From Marinagarivorans cellulosilyticus (GTDB lineage: Bacteria; Pseudomonadota; Gammaproteobacteria; Pseudomonadales; Cellvibrionaceae), in NCBI RefSeq assembly GCF_021655555.1, contig NZ_AP023086.1, forward strand, positions 1,684,001 to 1,748,000: 64,000 nucleotides of DNA, written 5' to 3'. Position 1 is the first letter of the stretch, and every line of letters begins with the position of its first letter. Below the pieces are notes generated by a model, which saw only the letters and a list, made by a program, of their open reading frames with translations, did not search any database and was not told the DNA's origin. Made by a program: the position numbers and the translations under genes. Below, piece by piece: positions 17,793-26,543 of this stretch.

Positions 17793-18017
17793 GTTAAAGC
17801 GAAGGCTATTGCTACTGGGTATGAAAGAAGTTGTGCGGTGTTGTTAGACGGCAGTTTACAGTGCTGGGGAGCGATAAATGGCAAGAAAGGTGGCCGTTTC
17901 GTCGATGCTTATTTGAGCCACACCAGTAACTTTTTTGTTAAAGAGGATGGGAGCTCGTCAACGTGGAACGGCAACGGTAGGGACTTTAAAATTCTATTGC
18001 CCAGACTTGCTGTGTAG
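17793..18017 (+). pseudogene. RCC1-like repeat gene fragment
   Basis: An open frame of 74 codons bounded by stops at 17790 and 18015, with no ATG near its beginning. It encodes AIATGYERSCAVLLDGSLQCWG, a typical bacterial RCC1-type repeat (GxxHSCAVLxDGSLQCWG), then about 45 residues that lose the repeat pattern. It looks like the remnant of a larger secreted RCC1-repeat protein. Copy A of the dispersed repeat lies just upstream and the 165-bp palindromic element just downstream. Confidence 0.5.
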
Positions 18018-18059
18018 CAAGATAGTTAACCCCGCTAAAAGACATAGTCGTTTTATTTT

Positions 18060-18224
18060 GGTAACTATTCAGTCATGCTCAAATAGGTCGGCAAACTGAT
18101 CATTTTCTAGGCCGCTCAAGCCAATCCGTGGGCGCCATGCACGCGATCCCAGCGCGTGAATGGCTAGGAAATGATCAGTCAGCCCTTCGAGTGTGCAGCA
18201 CTTTTTTATGGCTGAATAGTTACC
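18060..18224. mobile_element. 165-bp palindromic MITE-like element
   Basis: Perfect 13-base inverted ends GGTAACTATTCAG (18060-18072) and CTGAATAGTTACC (18212-18224). Internal inverted arms CTGATCATTTTCTAGGCC (18096-18113) and GGCTAGGAAATGATCAG (18162-18178) also pair. There is no coding capacity. A related half is present at 48297-48372, including both the end sequence and the internal arm, so this is a repeat family. Target duplications are not clear. Confidence 0.65.
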
Positions 18225-18262
18225 TTTATCAACGTTCTAATCTGCAGGTTAATTTCCAGCAG

Positions 18263-19927
18263 TTAAACCTTTAGTGGTTTGTATTTAACCCGCTTGGGTT
18301 GGGCGTTGTTACCTTTTCGCGCCACAAAGTCTTCGTGGTATTCGGTGTAGTTACCCTCGAAAAAGACAATTTCGCTTTCGTCTTCGTAAGCCAAAATATG
18401 CGTAGCAACGCGGTCTAAAAACCAGCGGTCGTGCGAGATAACCAAGGCGCAGCCGGGGAAGTTTTCAATGGCTTCTTCTAGTGCGCGCAAGGTTTCAACA
18501 TCCAAGTCGTTTGAAGGTTCATCAAGCAGTAAAACATTAGCCCCTTGTTTTAGGGTATTGGCTAAATGTAAACGCCCGCGCTCACCACCGGATAATTCAC
18601 CGACACGTTTTTGCTGGTCCGATCCTTTAAAGTTAAAGCGGCCAACATAGGAGCGAGAGTTTACTTCGTAGTTACCGATTTTTAGCATGTCGGCACCTTC
18701 AGAAATCGCTTCCCAAACGGTTTTATCGTTAGCGAGGTTCTCGCGGCCTTGCTCTACGTACGCCACTTTTGTGGTTTCGCCGAGTACAACTTCGCCGCTA
18801 TCGGGCTTTTCTGTGCCGGCAATCATACGGAATAGCGTCGATTTACCCGCACCGTTACCGCCCACAATACCCACAATGGCGCCTTTGGGGATTGTTAAGC
18901 TCAGGTCGTCAATTAATAGTCTATCGCCAAAGGCTTTGCTAACGTTATGAAGCTCGATAACTTTATCGCCAAGGCGCTCGCCGGGTGGAATATAAATTTC
19001 GTTAGTTTCGTTACGGCTTTGGAATTCTTGGCTTTGCATTTCTTCAAAACGCGCCAAGCGAGCTTTGCTTTTTGCTTGCCGGCCTTTTGGATTTTGGCGG
19101 GCCCATTCCAGTTCGGTTTTCATGGCTTTTTGACGAGCCACTTCAGAGCGTTGTTCCTGTTCTAGGCGGGCCGATTTTTGTTCTAGCCAATTGCTGTAGT
19201 TGCCCTCATAAGGAATGCCGTGGCCACGGTCTAATTCCAAAATCCAGTTGGCGGCGTTATCGAGGAAGTAGCGATCGTGCGTAATGGCAACGACAGTGCC
19301 TGGGAATTCATGCAGGAATTGCTCTAACCAATAGACCGATTCCGCATCCAAGTGGTTGGTAGGCTCGTCCAGCAGCAGCATATCAGGGCGTGATAGCAGC
19401 AGGCGGCACAAAGCGACGCGGCGCTTTTCACCACCAGAAAGCTTAGTAACATCGGCATCCCAAGGTGGCAGGCGGAGCGAGTCGGCCGCAACTTCTAACT
19501 TGTGGTTTAAATTGTGGGCATCCCACGCTTCAATTACATCTTCACACTTAGCTTGTGCTTTAGCCAAGGCATCAAAGTCAGCGTCCGGCTCGGCATAGTC
19601 GGCGTAAATTTTATCCAGCGCAGCAAGGGCATCAACCGCTTCTTGCACGCCTTCTTCGACATTGCCACGTACGTCTTTATCCGGGTTAAGGGCAGGCTCC
19701 TGAGGCAGGTAACCTACTTTGATATCAGGCATTGGGCGGGCTTCACCTTGGATGTCAGTATCAATGCCAGCCATAATTTTCAACAGTGTTGATTTACCCG
19801 AGCCGTTTAGGCCGAGTACACCAATTTTGGCACCGGGGAAAAAAGAGAGAGAGATGTTTTTAAGGATTTCGCGTTTGGGAGGAACAATTTTGCTCACCCG
19901 GTTCATGGTATAGACGTATTGCGCCAT
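18263..19927 (-). CDS. ettA: Energy-dependent translational throttle protein EttA (ABC-F ATPase)
   Basis: 554 residues, the usual length. It carries two ABC ATPase domains: Walker A GLNGSGKST with signature LSGGEKRRVALCRLLLSRP in the first, and GGNGAGKST with LSGGERGRLHLA in the second. Both have Walker B LLLDEP(T/S)N and a switch His (AITHDRYFLD, VISHDRWFLD). The linker contains the arm region and the charged P-site tRNA interaction motif (RQNPKGRQAKSKARLARFEE). EttA binds the ribosomal E site and gates translation according to the ATP/ADP ratio. MAQYVYTMNRVSK at the start is characteristic of EttA rather than Uup or YheS. Confidence 0.96.
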   Translation of the reverse strand: MAQYVYTMNRVSKIVPPKREILKNISLSFFPGAKIGVLGLNGSGKSTLLKIMAGIDTDIQGEARPMPDIKVGYLPQEPALNPDKDVRGNVEEGVQEAVDALAALDKIYADYAEPDADFDALAKAQAKCEDVIEAWDAHNLNHKLEVAADSLRLPPWDADVTKLSGGEKRRVALCRLLLSRPDMLLLDEPTNHLDAESVYWLEQFLHEFPGTVVAITHDRYFLDNAANWILELDRGHGIPYEGNYSNWLEQKSARLEQEQRSEVARQKAMKTELEWARQNPKGRQAKSKARLARFEEMQSQEFQSRNETNEIYIPPGERLGDKVIELHNVSKAFGDRLLIDDLSLTIPKGAIVGIVGGNGAGKSTLFRMIAGTEKPDSGEVVLGETTKVAYVEQGRENLANDKTVWEAISEGADMLKIGNYEVNSRSYVGRFNFKGSDQQKRVGELSGGERGRLHLANTLKQGANVLLLDEPSNDLDVETLRALEEAIENFPGCALVISHDRWFLDRVATHILAYEDESEIVFFEGNYTEYHEDFVARKGNNAQPKRVKYKPLKV

Positions 19928-20149
19928 CTAATTTCAGCCTCTAGGAAGTTGCGAATTTAATAGTGGCGAAGGGTACTTAGCTTGGCGGGGGATTGCAATT
20001 TGAAAGATGACTATCGAATCTTTCGTTTAACGTCTATATGTGCGCGGTGTCATTGCGACGGTTACCTTTTGGTGTTTGCATTTCGCCGAAGACATTGATC
20101 TAATTCGAGCAGAAATAAAAATCATAAACACACATTAGAGGGAGATAAC

Positions 20150-21349
20150 ATGAAAAACCAAACTTTACCTACCATTGCAAAGCTATCGGCGAGCGGTTTA
20201 TTGGCGGTGCTCATTACGGCATGTGGCAGCAGTGGCAGTGATGATACTAATGCGGCTGCGCCGCAATCTTCAGCTGCAGCGCAAACATCGAGCAGTCTTG
20301 CGGCCAGCTCATCTTCAGAGCAAGCAAGCAGTGTTGCAACAAATGATAGTGGCGTGGCTGAATCCTGCGCGATGCTAAATGGTAGTTTTATCGAGTGTTT
20401 AGATTTTGAAAATATGAGTCCAGGTGCTGTGCCTTCTGGCTTTAACCAATCGGGTAACGGTATTGCTGTTGTTGAAGGCGAGGGATCTTATAGCGGTGAT
20501 TTGGCGTTGAAAATATCGGGCGCCTCGGCCAGCTATTTGTCATTAGCAAATTTTACCGGTACCCATTGGGGACGCATGTATTACAAAAACATTGCCAAAC
20601 CTTCAAGTATTGATAGCTACTCTCACACGACTTTAGTGTCTGGGTTTGATAATGGAGCGCAATTCCGCTTTGTGGATATGGTCGCAGCACCAGATAATGC
20701 TGCCGATGCAGGTAAGTACCAGCACCTATACAATACTGAGCCCAATGATTTGTCACTTGAAGGCCCGTACGACAATAGTTATGACGGCGAGTGGGTATGC
20801 GTTGAGTGGTCAATGGATACCGCAGCTCAGGAGTTTTATTTTTATAAAGATGGTAATGAAGTAGCGTTGGCTAACTTCGGAACATCGACTAATTCAACTG
20901 ACTTAGCTGATGCGAAAAAATATAATTTTAATGAGACTAATATGACGTTTCAGATGACGCCTGTTCCAGCAGAGATATCTGAGCTACGTATTGGCATCCA
21001 AAATTATCAGCAAGACAGCTTCACATTCTTGCTGGATGATATTGTTATTGCTGATGCCCGTGTAGGTTGTGATCTTGCAGCTGAAGCATCGAGTTCGGAA
21101 ATGAGCTCTTCGTCAATGGTGATGAGTAGCTCTGAAGCAGCTTCTTCATCTGCCCCAGCAGTGGTTGTGGGCAAAGCTGACTTTGATATGATGTGTAAAG
21201 GCTGCCACACCGGTGCCCCTGCAGACTTAATTGGCGGTCGCGATCAGGCTGCTCTGTCTGCTTATATTAACGGCGCTATGCCTCAAGGTAATCCATCGGC
21301 GTGTGAAGATACGTGTGCGGATGAGGTTGCTAGCTATATCCTTAACTAA
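20150..21349 (+). CDS. Lipoprotein with jelly-roll lectin-like domain and C-terminal cytochrome c
   Basis: 399 residues. The lipobox Cys is residue 25 (AVLITAC), followed by a Ser/Ala-rich linker. Residues of about 70 to 308 form a beta-sandwich resembling concanavalin-like or Cip1-type cellulose-induced proteins (SYSGDLALKISG, HWGRMYYKN, YDGEWVCVEWSMD, FTFLLDDIVIADARVGC); the Cip1 link is only a resemblance. A second Ser-rich linker leads to a cytochrome module with C349-KG-C352-H353, M377 in GAMP and Cys residues in SACEDTC before the last helix. This module matches those of the proteins at 13796 and 37581. AGGGAG lies upstream of the ATG. Predicted surface redox protein that binds glycan. 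Confidence 0.75.
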   Translation: MKNQTLPTIAKLSASGLLAVLITACGSSGSDDTNAAAPQSSAAAQTSSSLAASSSSEQASSVATNDSGVAESCAMLNGSFIECLDFENMSPGAVPSGFNQSGNGIAVVEGEGSYSGDLALKISGASASYLSLANFTGTHWGRMYYKNIAKPSSIDSYSHTTLVSGFDNGAQFRFVDMVAAPDNAADAGKYQHLYNTEPNDLSLEGPYDNSYDGEWVCVEWSMDTAAQEFYFYKDGNEVALANFGTSTNSTDLADAKKYNFNETNMTFQMTPVPAEISELRIGIQNYQQDSFTFLLDDIVIADARVGCDLAAEASSSEMSSSSMVMSSSEAASSSAPAVVVGKADFDMMCKGCHTGAPADLIGGRDQAALSAYINGAMPQGNPSACEDTCADEVASYILN

Positions 21350-21369
21350 CGTGCTTATCGCTTAATGTA

Positions 21370-21396
21370 AAAGCAGCTATTAGGGCTGCTTTTTTT
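21370..21396 (+). terminator. Rho-independent terminator after the cytochrome lipoprotein gene
   Basis: AAGCAGC-TATTAGG-GCTGCTT stem followed by a T-run, 20 bases after the stop. Confidence 0.85.
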
Positions 21397-21521
21397 ATGC
21401 CTAGCTTTTAGCTTGGAGCGCTAAAACTGCCCCAACTAGTGTACAATCGCGCCCTATCTTTTTCCCTTCAATACCTAACCAATATGCCGGCCTAGGCCCT
21501 AGCTGTGATTTGAGGATTCCT

Positions 21522-22787
21522 ATGTTTGATAAGAACCAAACCGTTGCCGATTTTGACCCCGAAATTTGGTCGTCAATTCAAAATGAAAACCGTCGCCAAG
21601 AAGAGCACATCGAGCTTATTGCCAGCGAAAACTACACCAGCCCAATGGTTATGGCTGTGCAGGGCACAAAGCTGACGAACAAATATGCCGAAGGTTACCC
21701 CGGCAAGCGTTACTACGGTGGTTGTGAGTATGTTGACCAATCGGAAGGCTTAGCCATTGAGCGCGCCAAAACATTGTTTGGTGCCGATTACGCCAATGTA
21801 CAGCCGCATTCTGGCTCACAAGCCAACGCAGCAGTTTACGCGGCCCTGTGTGCGCCAGGCGACACGGTTTTAGGTATGAGCCTAGCCCACGGCGGCCACT
21901 TAACACACGGCGCTAAAGTAAGCTTTTCTGGCAAGTACTACAACGCGGTTCAGTATGGTTTGAACACAGAAACCGGCTTGATCGACTACGAAGAAGTGGA
22001 GCGTTTAGCGCTTGAGCACAAGCCCAAAATGATTGTTGCGGGTTTCTCGGCGTATTCACAAGTGGTTGATTGGCAGCGTTTTCGCGATATCGCCGATAAA
22101 GTAGGCGCATACTTATTAGTAGATATGGCACACGTTGCTGGTTTGGTTGCGGCAGGTGTATACCCAAGCCCTGTGCAAATCGCCGATGTAACAACCTCAA
22201 CTACGCACAAAACTTTGCGCGGCCCACGTGGCGGCATCATCTTGGCGAAGGCAAATGAAGAAATCGAGAAGAAGTTAAACTCGGCAGTATTCCCAGGCGG
22301 CCAAGGCGGCCCATTAATGCACGTAATTGCTGCAAAAGCCGTAAGCTTCAAAGAAGCCATGAGCGACGAATACAAAACGTATCAGCAGCAAGTGGTTAAA
22401 AACGCCAAGGTTATGGCAGAAACTTTCATTAAGCGCGGTTTGAATATTGTCTCTGGCGGTACCGAAAACCACTTGATGCTAGTAGATTTGATCGGCAAAG
22501 AATACACCGGTAAAGATGCCGATGCCGCTTTAGGCGAAGCCAACATTACCGTTAACAAAAACGCCGTACCTAACGACCCACGCTCGCCGTTTGTAACCTC
22601 TGGTTTACGTGTAGGTACACCAGCAATTACTACTCGCGGCTTTAAAGAAGCTGAAAGTGAGCAGTTGGCAAACTGGATGGTAGACGTATTAGACAGCCTT
22701 GAAAATGGTAACTCTGAAGAGGTAATTGCCAAAGTGAAAGGGCAAGTTCTAGAGCTTTGCGCTAAATTCCCTGTTTACGGTGAGTAA
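21522..22787 (+). CDS. glyA: Serine hydroxymethyltransferase
   Basis: 421 residues from the ATG at 21522, with GAGG 7 bases upstream; a TTG at 21510 in the same frame lacks support. It converts serine and tetrahydrofolate to glycine and 5,10-methylene-tetrahydrofolate. Diagnostic segments: EHIELIASENYTSPMVM, TNKYAEGYPGKRYYGGC, NVQPHSGSQAN, LLVDMAHVAGLVAAG and the PLP-binding K230 in TTSTTHKTLRGPRGG. The product feeds the S-adenosylmethionine cycle genes further along (metF, metK), though it is not co-transcribed with them. A terminator follows. Confidence 0.97.
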   Translation: MFDKNQTVADFDPEIWSSIQNENRRQEEHIELIASENYTSPMVMAVQGTKLTNKYAEGYPGKRYYGGCEYVDQSEGLAIERAKTLFGADYANVQPHSGSQANAAVYAALCAPGDTVLGMSLAHGGHLTHGAKVSFSGKYYNAVQYGLNTETGLIDYEEVERLALEHKPKMIVAGFSAYSQVVDWQRFRDIADKVGAYLLVDMAHVAGLVAAGVYPSPVQIADVTTSTTHKTLRGPRGGIILAKANEEIEKKLNSAVFPGGQGGPLMHVIAAKAVSFKEAMSDEYKTYQQQVVKNAKVMAETFIKRGLNIVSGGTENHLMLVDLIGKEYTGKDADAALGEANITVNKNAVPNDPRSPFVTSGLRVGTPAITTRGFKEAESEQLANWMVDVLDSLENGNSEEVIAKVKGQVLELCAKFPVYGE

Positions 22788-22806
22788 TTAGCTGTAGCGA
22801 AAAATG

Positions 22807-22829
22807 GGCGGCCAATGGCCGCCTTTTTT
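22807..22829 (+). terminator. Rho-independent terminator after glyA
   Basis: GGCGGCC-AAT-GGCCGCC stem followed by six T. Confidence 0.92.
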
Positions 22830-22949
22830 GTATGTGAACGTACTATATAGCTTTAAGTTCTTAGCATAGATAAACTTGAGGCGTTCTATTATGCTGAAAT
22901 CCATATTGGGCTTTCCTTTCAGTGAATTAAACGTATGAGGTGAAAAAAC

Positions 22950-24620
22950 ATGGATATTAATGCAAGCATTGTTGATCAGCGGCTCAACGGCATTGTTGAC
23001 GATCACCCTGATTTTTTTCCTAAGGGGCTGGATAGTCAGCGTAAAAAATCTTACGCATTTGTTCTATATTGCGTAAAAACGGCTTTGGGTCTTGGATTGA
23101 GTGAGGCTGCCGATTTGATGACAGAAGGGACGAAGGATACTGGTGTTGATGCAATTCATATTGGGGATGTGGATGACGGGGAATTTGAAGTTACTCTATT
23201 TCAAGGTAAGTATAAGCATAAGGATTTAACTGGAACGGCTAACTTTCCTGAAGGTGGAGTCAAAGCTGCGATATCAACAGTCATAACTCTTTTTGATCCA
23301 TCTAAACAGATTTCAATGAATGAGCGCCTAAAGCCAAAGGTGGAGGAGGCTCGTTCGTTAATTCGGGATGGATATATACCAGTTGTGAAAATGGTTCTAT
23401 GTAACAACGGTGCACGCTGGACCACATCGGCCGAAGATCTAATTAAAAATTCTGGTTTCTCTTCAGAGCAAGTGAGCTGGATACACCTCAATCATGAAGA
23501 AATTGTTCGTGTGCTAAAAAGCTCTAAATCTGTCGATGACACAATAAAGCTTCATGGTGCAGCAATTATTGAAGATTTCAACTTCCGTCGAGTACTTGTT
23601 GGTAAGGTTTCGATTAAAGAGGTCGCAGAGCTTTTTAATCGCAACGGAGAGCAATTGTTGGAAAGGAATATTCGCCGCTATTTGGGTGTGAATAGAAATC
23701 GAGTAAATGCTGCAATTCATAGCACACTGCTAGACGAAGAAAAGAGGAAAAATTTCTATTTCTTTAATAATGGCATTACTATGATCTGTAATAAGTTTAG
23801 GCATAATGCATTACAAGGGAAGGATTACCAGTTAAATTTGAATGGCATTCAAATTATTAATGGCGGGCAATCGTGTAAAACAATACAAGAAACCTTCAAT
23901 GCGCCAGACTCACTCTCAGATTTTAGTGATACCTATATCCTATTGCGATTATATGAGTTAGCTGAAGATGATCAAGATTTTGTACAGGATATTACTTATG
24001 CGACCAATAGCCAAAACCCAGTTGACTTGAGAGATCTTCGTTCAAATGATGATGTACAAATGCAGCTTGAGATTGGGATGAGGGATTTAGGTTTTGAATA
24101 CAGACGAAAAAGAGATGAGACCGCCGTTAAGAATGATCAGCTTTCTAGTTCAGTGGTCGGAGAGTCTGTTCTTGCCGTTTGGAGGAAGAAACCGCATCAA
24201 GCAAAGTTTCGGCGTAAAGATATTTTTGGGAAATTATACAATGAAATTTTTGATGGTTTGAACTCTGCGCAAGCGATTATTGCAGCCATTATATTTCGAC
24301 TGGTCGAGAATGAGCGTAAAAGACCCGTGCAGAAAAATCCGCCCTTGTTTTTGCCTTATGCTTCGCACTATAAAGCGATGCTTGTGGGTGATGTATTAAT
24401 TAAGGATTTAGGAGTGACTTTCCCTGAGGTTGATCATAAAGTATGTGAGAAAGCATTGGTTCATCTTGATGAAAAATTCTCTGAATATCAGGTGGAAGTT
24501 CAAAATAAAATCCAGAAAGCTTTGGGAAAACTTTACGGCGGTCGAGATGTTTCCCTCCAGCAGTTATCTGCAACATTTCGGCGGGGAGACTTATTGTATT
24601 ATCTTGATGATTATTTGTGA
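22950..24620 (+). CDS. AIPR family (abortive phage infection) protein with nuclease-like N-terminus
   Basis: 556 residues. The AIPR core is clear: LLERNIRRYLGVNRNRVNAAI, NFYFFNNGITMICNKF, LNGIQIINGGQSCKTIQETF and ITYATNSQNPVDLRDLRSND. The N-terminal 150 residues resemble a PD-(D/E)xK restriction-endonuclease fold, with E59-GTKDTGVD67 and then FQ85GK87 as candidate active-site residues. AIPR proteins are linked to phage defence, often with restriction systems; here the gene stands alone between glyA and recQ. GAGGTG lies before the ATG. The gene is visibly more AT-rich, with different codon choice from its neighbours, consistent with horizontal acquisition. No antitoxin or modification gene is adjacent. 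Confidence 0.85.
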   Translation: MDINASIVDQRLNGIVDDHPDFFPKGLDSQRKKSYAFVLYCVKTALGLGLSEAADLMTEGTKDTGVDAIHIGDVDDGEFEVTLFQGKYKHKDLTGTANFPEGGVKAAISTVITLFDPSKQISMNERLKPKVEEARSLIRDGYIPVVKMVLCNNGARWTTSAEDLIKNSGFSSEQVSWIHLNHEEIVRVLKSSKSVDDTIKLHGAAIIEDFNFRRVLVGKVSIKEVAELFNRNGEQLLERNIRRYLGVNRNRVNAAIHSTLLDEEKRKNFYFFNNGITMICNKFRHNALQGKDYQLNLNGIQIINGGQSCKTIQETFNAPDSLSDFSDTYILLRLYELAEDDQDFVQDITYATNSQNPVDLRDLRSNDDVQMQLEIGMRDLGFEYRRKRDETAVKNDQLSSSVVGESVLAVWRKKPHQAKFRRKDIFGKLYNEIFDGLNSAQAIIAAIIFRLVENERKRPVQKNPPLFLPYASHYKAMLVGDVLIKDLGVTFPEVDHKVCEKALVHLDEKFSEYQVEVQNKIQKALGKLYGGRDVSLQQLSATFRRGDLLYYLDDYL

Positions 24621-24714
24621 TTTTTAGGCTCTTTAACGACTGTTAAGGAGCAATATGTCTTTTGTGTGGAGTAGGCCTATGAAAGATATATTGCTCATAA
24701 ATAAATGAGATGAA

Positions 24715-26520
24715 ATGCAACAAACTCCAATATCCATTTTAGAGCACGTCTTCGGTTACGATAAATTTCGTGGTCAGCAAGAGGCTATTGTTAATGCCGT
24801 TGTTGGTGGTGATGATGCGTTGGTGATTATGCCGACCGGTGGTGGTAAATCGCTGTGTTATCAAATACCGGCTTTGCTGCGCCCAGGTGTTGCCATTGTG
24901 GTTTCGCCATTAATTGCGTTAATGCAAGATCAGGTAGAAGCCCTGCGGGCTTTGGGGGTGAAGGCGGGTTTCTTGAATAGCACCTTAACGCCGCAAGAAA
25001 TCTACGATAACGAGCAATCCATACAAGCAGGCCAGCTTGATGTGGTTTACATCGCGCCGGAGCGATTAATTCAAGCGCGTACGATTAATTTATTGCAGCA
25101 CAGCCAAATTGCTTTGTTTGCTATAGATGAGGCCCACTGTGTGGCGCAGTGGGGGCATGATTTTCGCGCTGATTATTTACGCTTAGATGTGTTGCACAAT
25201 GAGTTTCCTGCGGTTCCTCGCATTGCCTTAACGGCAACAGCCGATACGCGCACGCGACAAGAAATTATTGATCGTTTAGCGCTGCATAATGCGCAACAAT
25301 TTATTGCGGGCTTTGATCGACCGAATATTCAATATCGTATTCAGCCCAAAGATCGGCCTCGTCAGCAGTTAATTAAGTTTTTAAAGCAAGAGCACGATGG
25401 CGATGCTGGGATTATTTATTGTTTGTCGCGCGATAAAGTAGAAAAAACGGCAGCCTGGTTACGTGAAGAAGGTTTTGATGCCTTGCCGTATCACGCCGGC
25501 TTGCCTCCAGAAATTCGCGCTAAGCATCAGCGTCGCTTTTTACGCGAAGATAGCGTGGTAATGGTGGCGACTATTGCTTTTGGTATGGGAATAGATAAAC
25601 CCGATGTGCGTTTTGTAGCGCATTTAGATATGCCCAAAAGTATTGAAGCCTATTACCAAGAAACAGGCCGGGCCGGCCGAGATGGCGCACCTTCCACCGC
25701 ACTGTTGTTATACGGTTTTGAAGATGTCGTTAAGTTGCGGCAAATGACCAGTAATAGTGAAGGCAACGAGGCGTTTCGTCGGGCTGAGCAAGAGCGCCTT
25801 AACGCCATGCTGGCTTTGTGTGAGCTGGCCAGTTGTCGGCGACAAACATTATTGCGTTATTTTGATGATGAATTGCCCAAGCCTTGTGGTAATTGCGATA
25901 CCTGTATCGAACCGCCGCAAACTTGGGATGCCACCGAGGCTGCACAAAAAGCTTTATCATGTGTTTACCGCACAGGCCAGCGCTTTGGTGTTCAGCATGT
26001 GGTAGATGTGTTGCGTGGCGAAAAAAATGATCGCATTAAACAGTATGGTCACGACCAGTTAACGACCTTTGGCATTGGCAGTGATATTTCTCAACATGAG
26101 TGGAAGGGGCTGTTTAGGCAGTTGGCCGCTCTGGGTTATTTGGATGTCGATCGTGAATTTGGTAGCTTACTGTTAACCGAAAGCTGCCGTACGCTTTTAC
26201 GCGGTGACCAAAGTATTCAGTTGCGAAAAGACGCTAAAATCACCACTAAAAAAGGCAAGCGCCAAGCGATTGAGGTTGACCACGACGATTTGCCGCTGTG
26301 GCATGCACTGCGGCAATGCCGGCGGCGCTTATCAGAAGAGTATGGCGTGCCGCCTTATGTTATCTTTCATGATGCGACCTTAAAGCATATGTTAGAAGTT
26401 CGCCCGCAAAATACCCAGCAGCTAATGCAAGTAAGCGGTGTGGGTGATGCTAAGGCGCAAAAGTATGGGCAAGAATTCCTAGATGTAATACGTAATTACG
26501 AATACTCTAGCGGGCAATAA
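24715..26520 (+). CDS. recQ: ATP-dependent DNA helicase RecQ
   Basis: 601 residues. Helicase motifs: FRGQQEAIVNAV (motif 0), MPTGGGKSLCYQ (Walker A, K45), AIDEAHCVAQWGHDFR (DEAH at 138-141), LTATAD, YCLSRDKVE, GFGMG-type motif V (TIAFGMGIDKPDVRFV) and QETGRAGRDG. The zinc-binding region includes LASCRRQTLLRYF and CGNCDTC. A winged-helix RQC domain and a C-terminal HRDC domain (LWHALRQCRRRLSEEYGVPPY) complete the protein. It unwinds DNA 3' to 5' in recombination repair, at the RecF pathway and stalled forks. Confidence 0.97.
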   Translation: MQQTPISILEHVFGYDKFRGQQEAIVNAVVGGDDALVIMPTGGGKSLCYQIPALLRPGVAIVVSPLIALMQDQVEALRALGVKAGFLNSTLTPQEIYDNEQSIQAGQLDVVYIAPERLIQARTINLLQHSQIALFAIDEAHCVAQWGHDFRADYLRLDVLHNEFPAVPRIALTATADTRTRQEIIDRLALHNAQQFIAGFDRPNIQYRIQPKDRPRQQLIKFLKQEHDGDAGIIYCLSRDKVEKTAAWLREEGFDALPYHAGLPPEIRAKHQRRFLREDSVVMVATIAFGMGIDKPDVRFVAHLDMPKSIEAYYQETGRAGRDGAPSTALLLYGFEDVVKLRQMTSNSEGNEAFRRAEQERLNAMLALCELASCRRQTLLRYFDDELPKPCGNCDTCIEPPQTWDATEAAQKALSCVYRTGQRFGVQHVVDVLRGEKNDRIKQYGHDQLTTFGIGSDISQHEWKGLFRQLAALGYLDVDREFGSLLLTESCRTLLRGDQSIQLRKDAKITTKKGKRQAIEVDHDDLPLWHALRQCRRRLSEEYGVPPYVIFHDATLKHMLEVRPQNTQQLMQVSGVGDAKAQKYGQEFLDVIRNYEYSSGQ

Positions 26521-26543
26521 TTTTTTATACGCGAGGAAGTGGA

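Noticed and set aside
21400..21521. Glycine riboswitch before glyA
   Set aside because: The space between the preceding terminator and the start codon is about 125 bases, and no tandem aptamer cores are visible.
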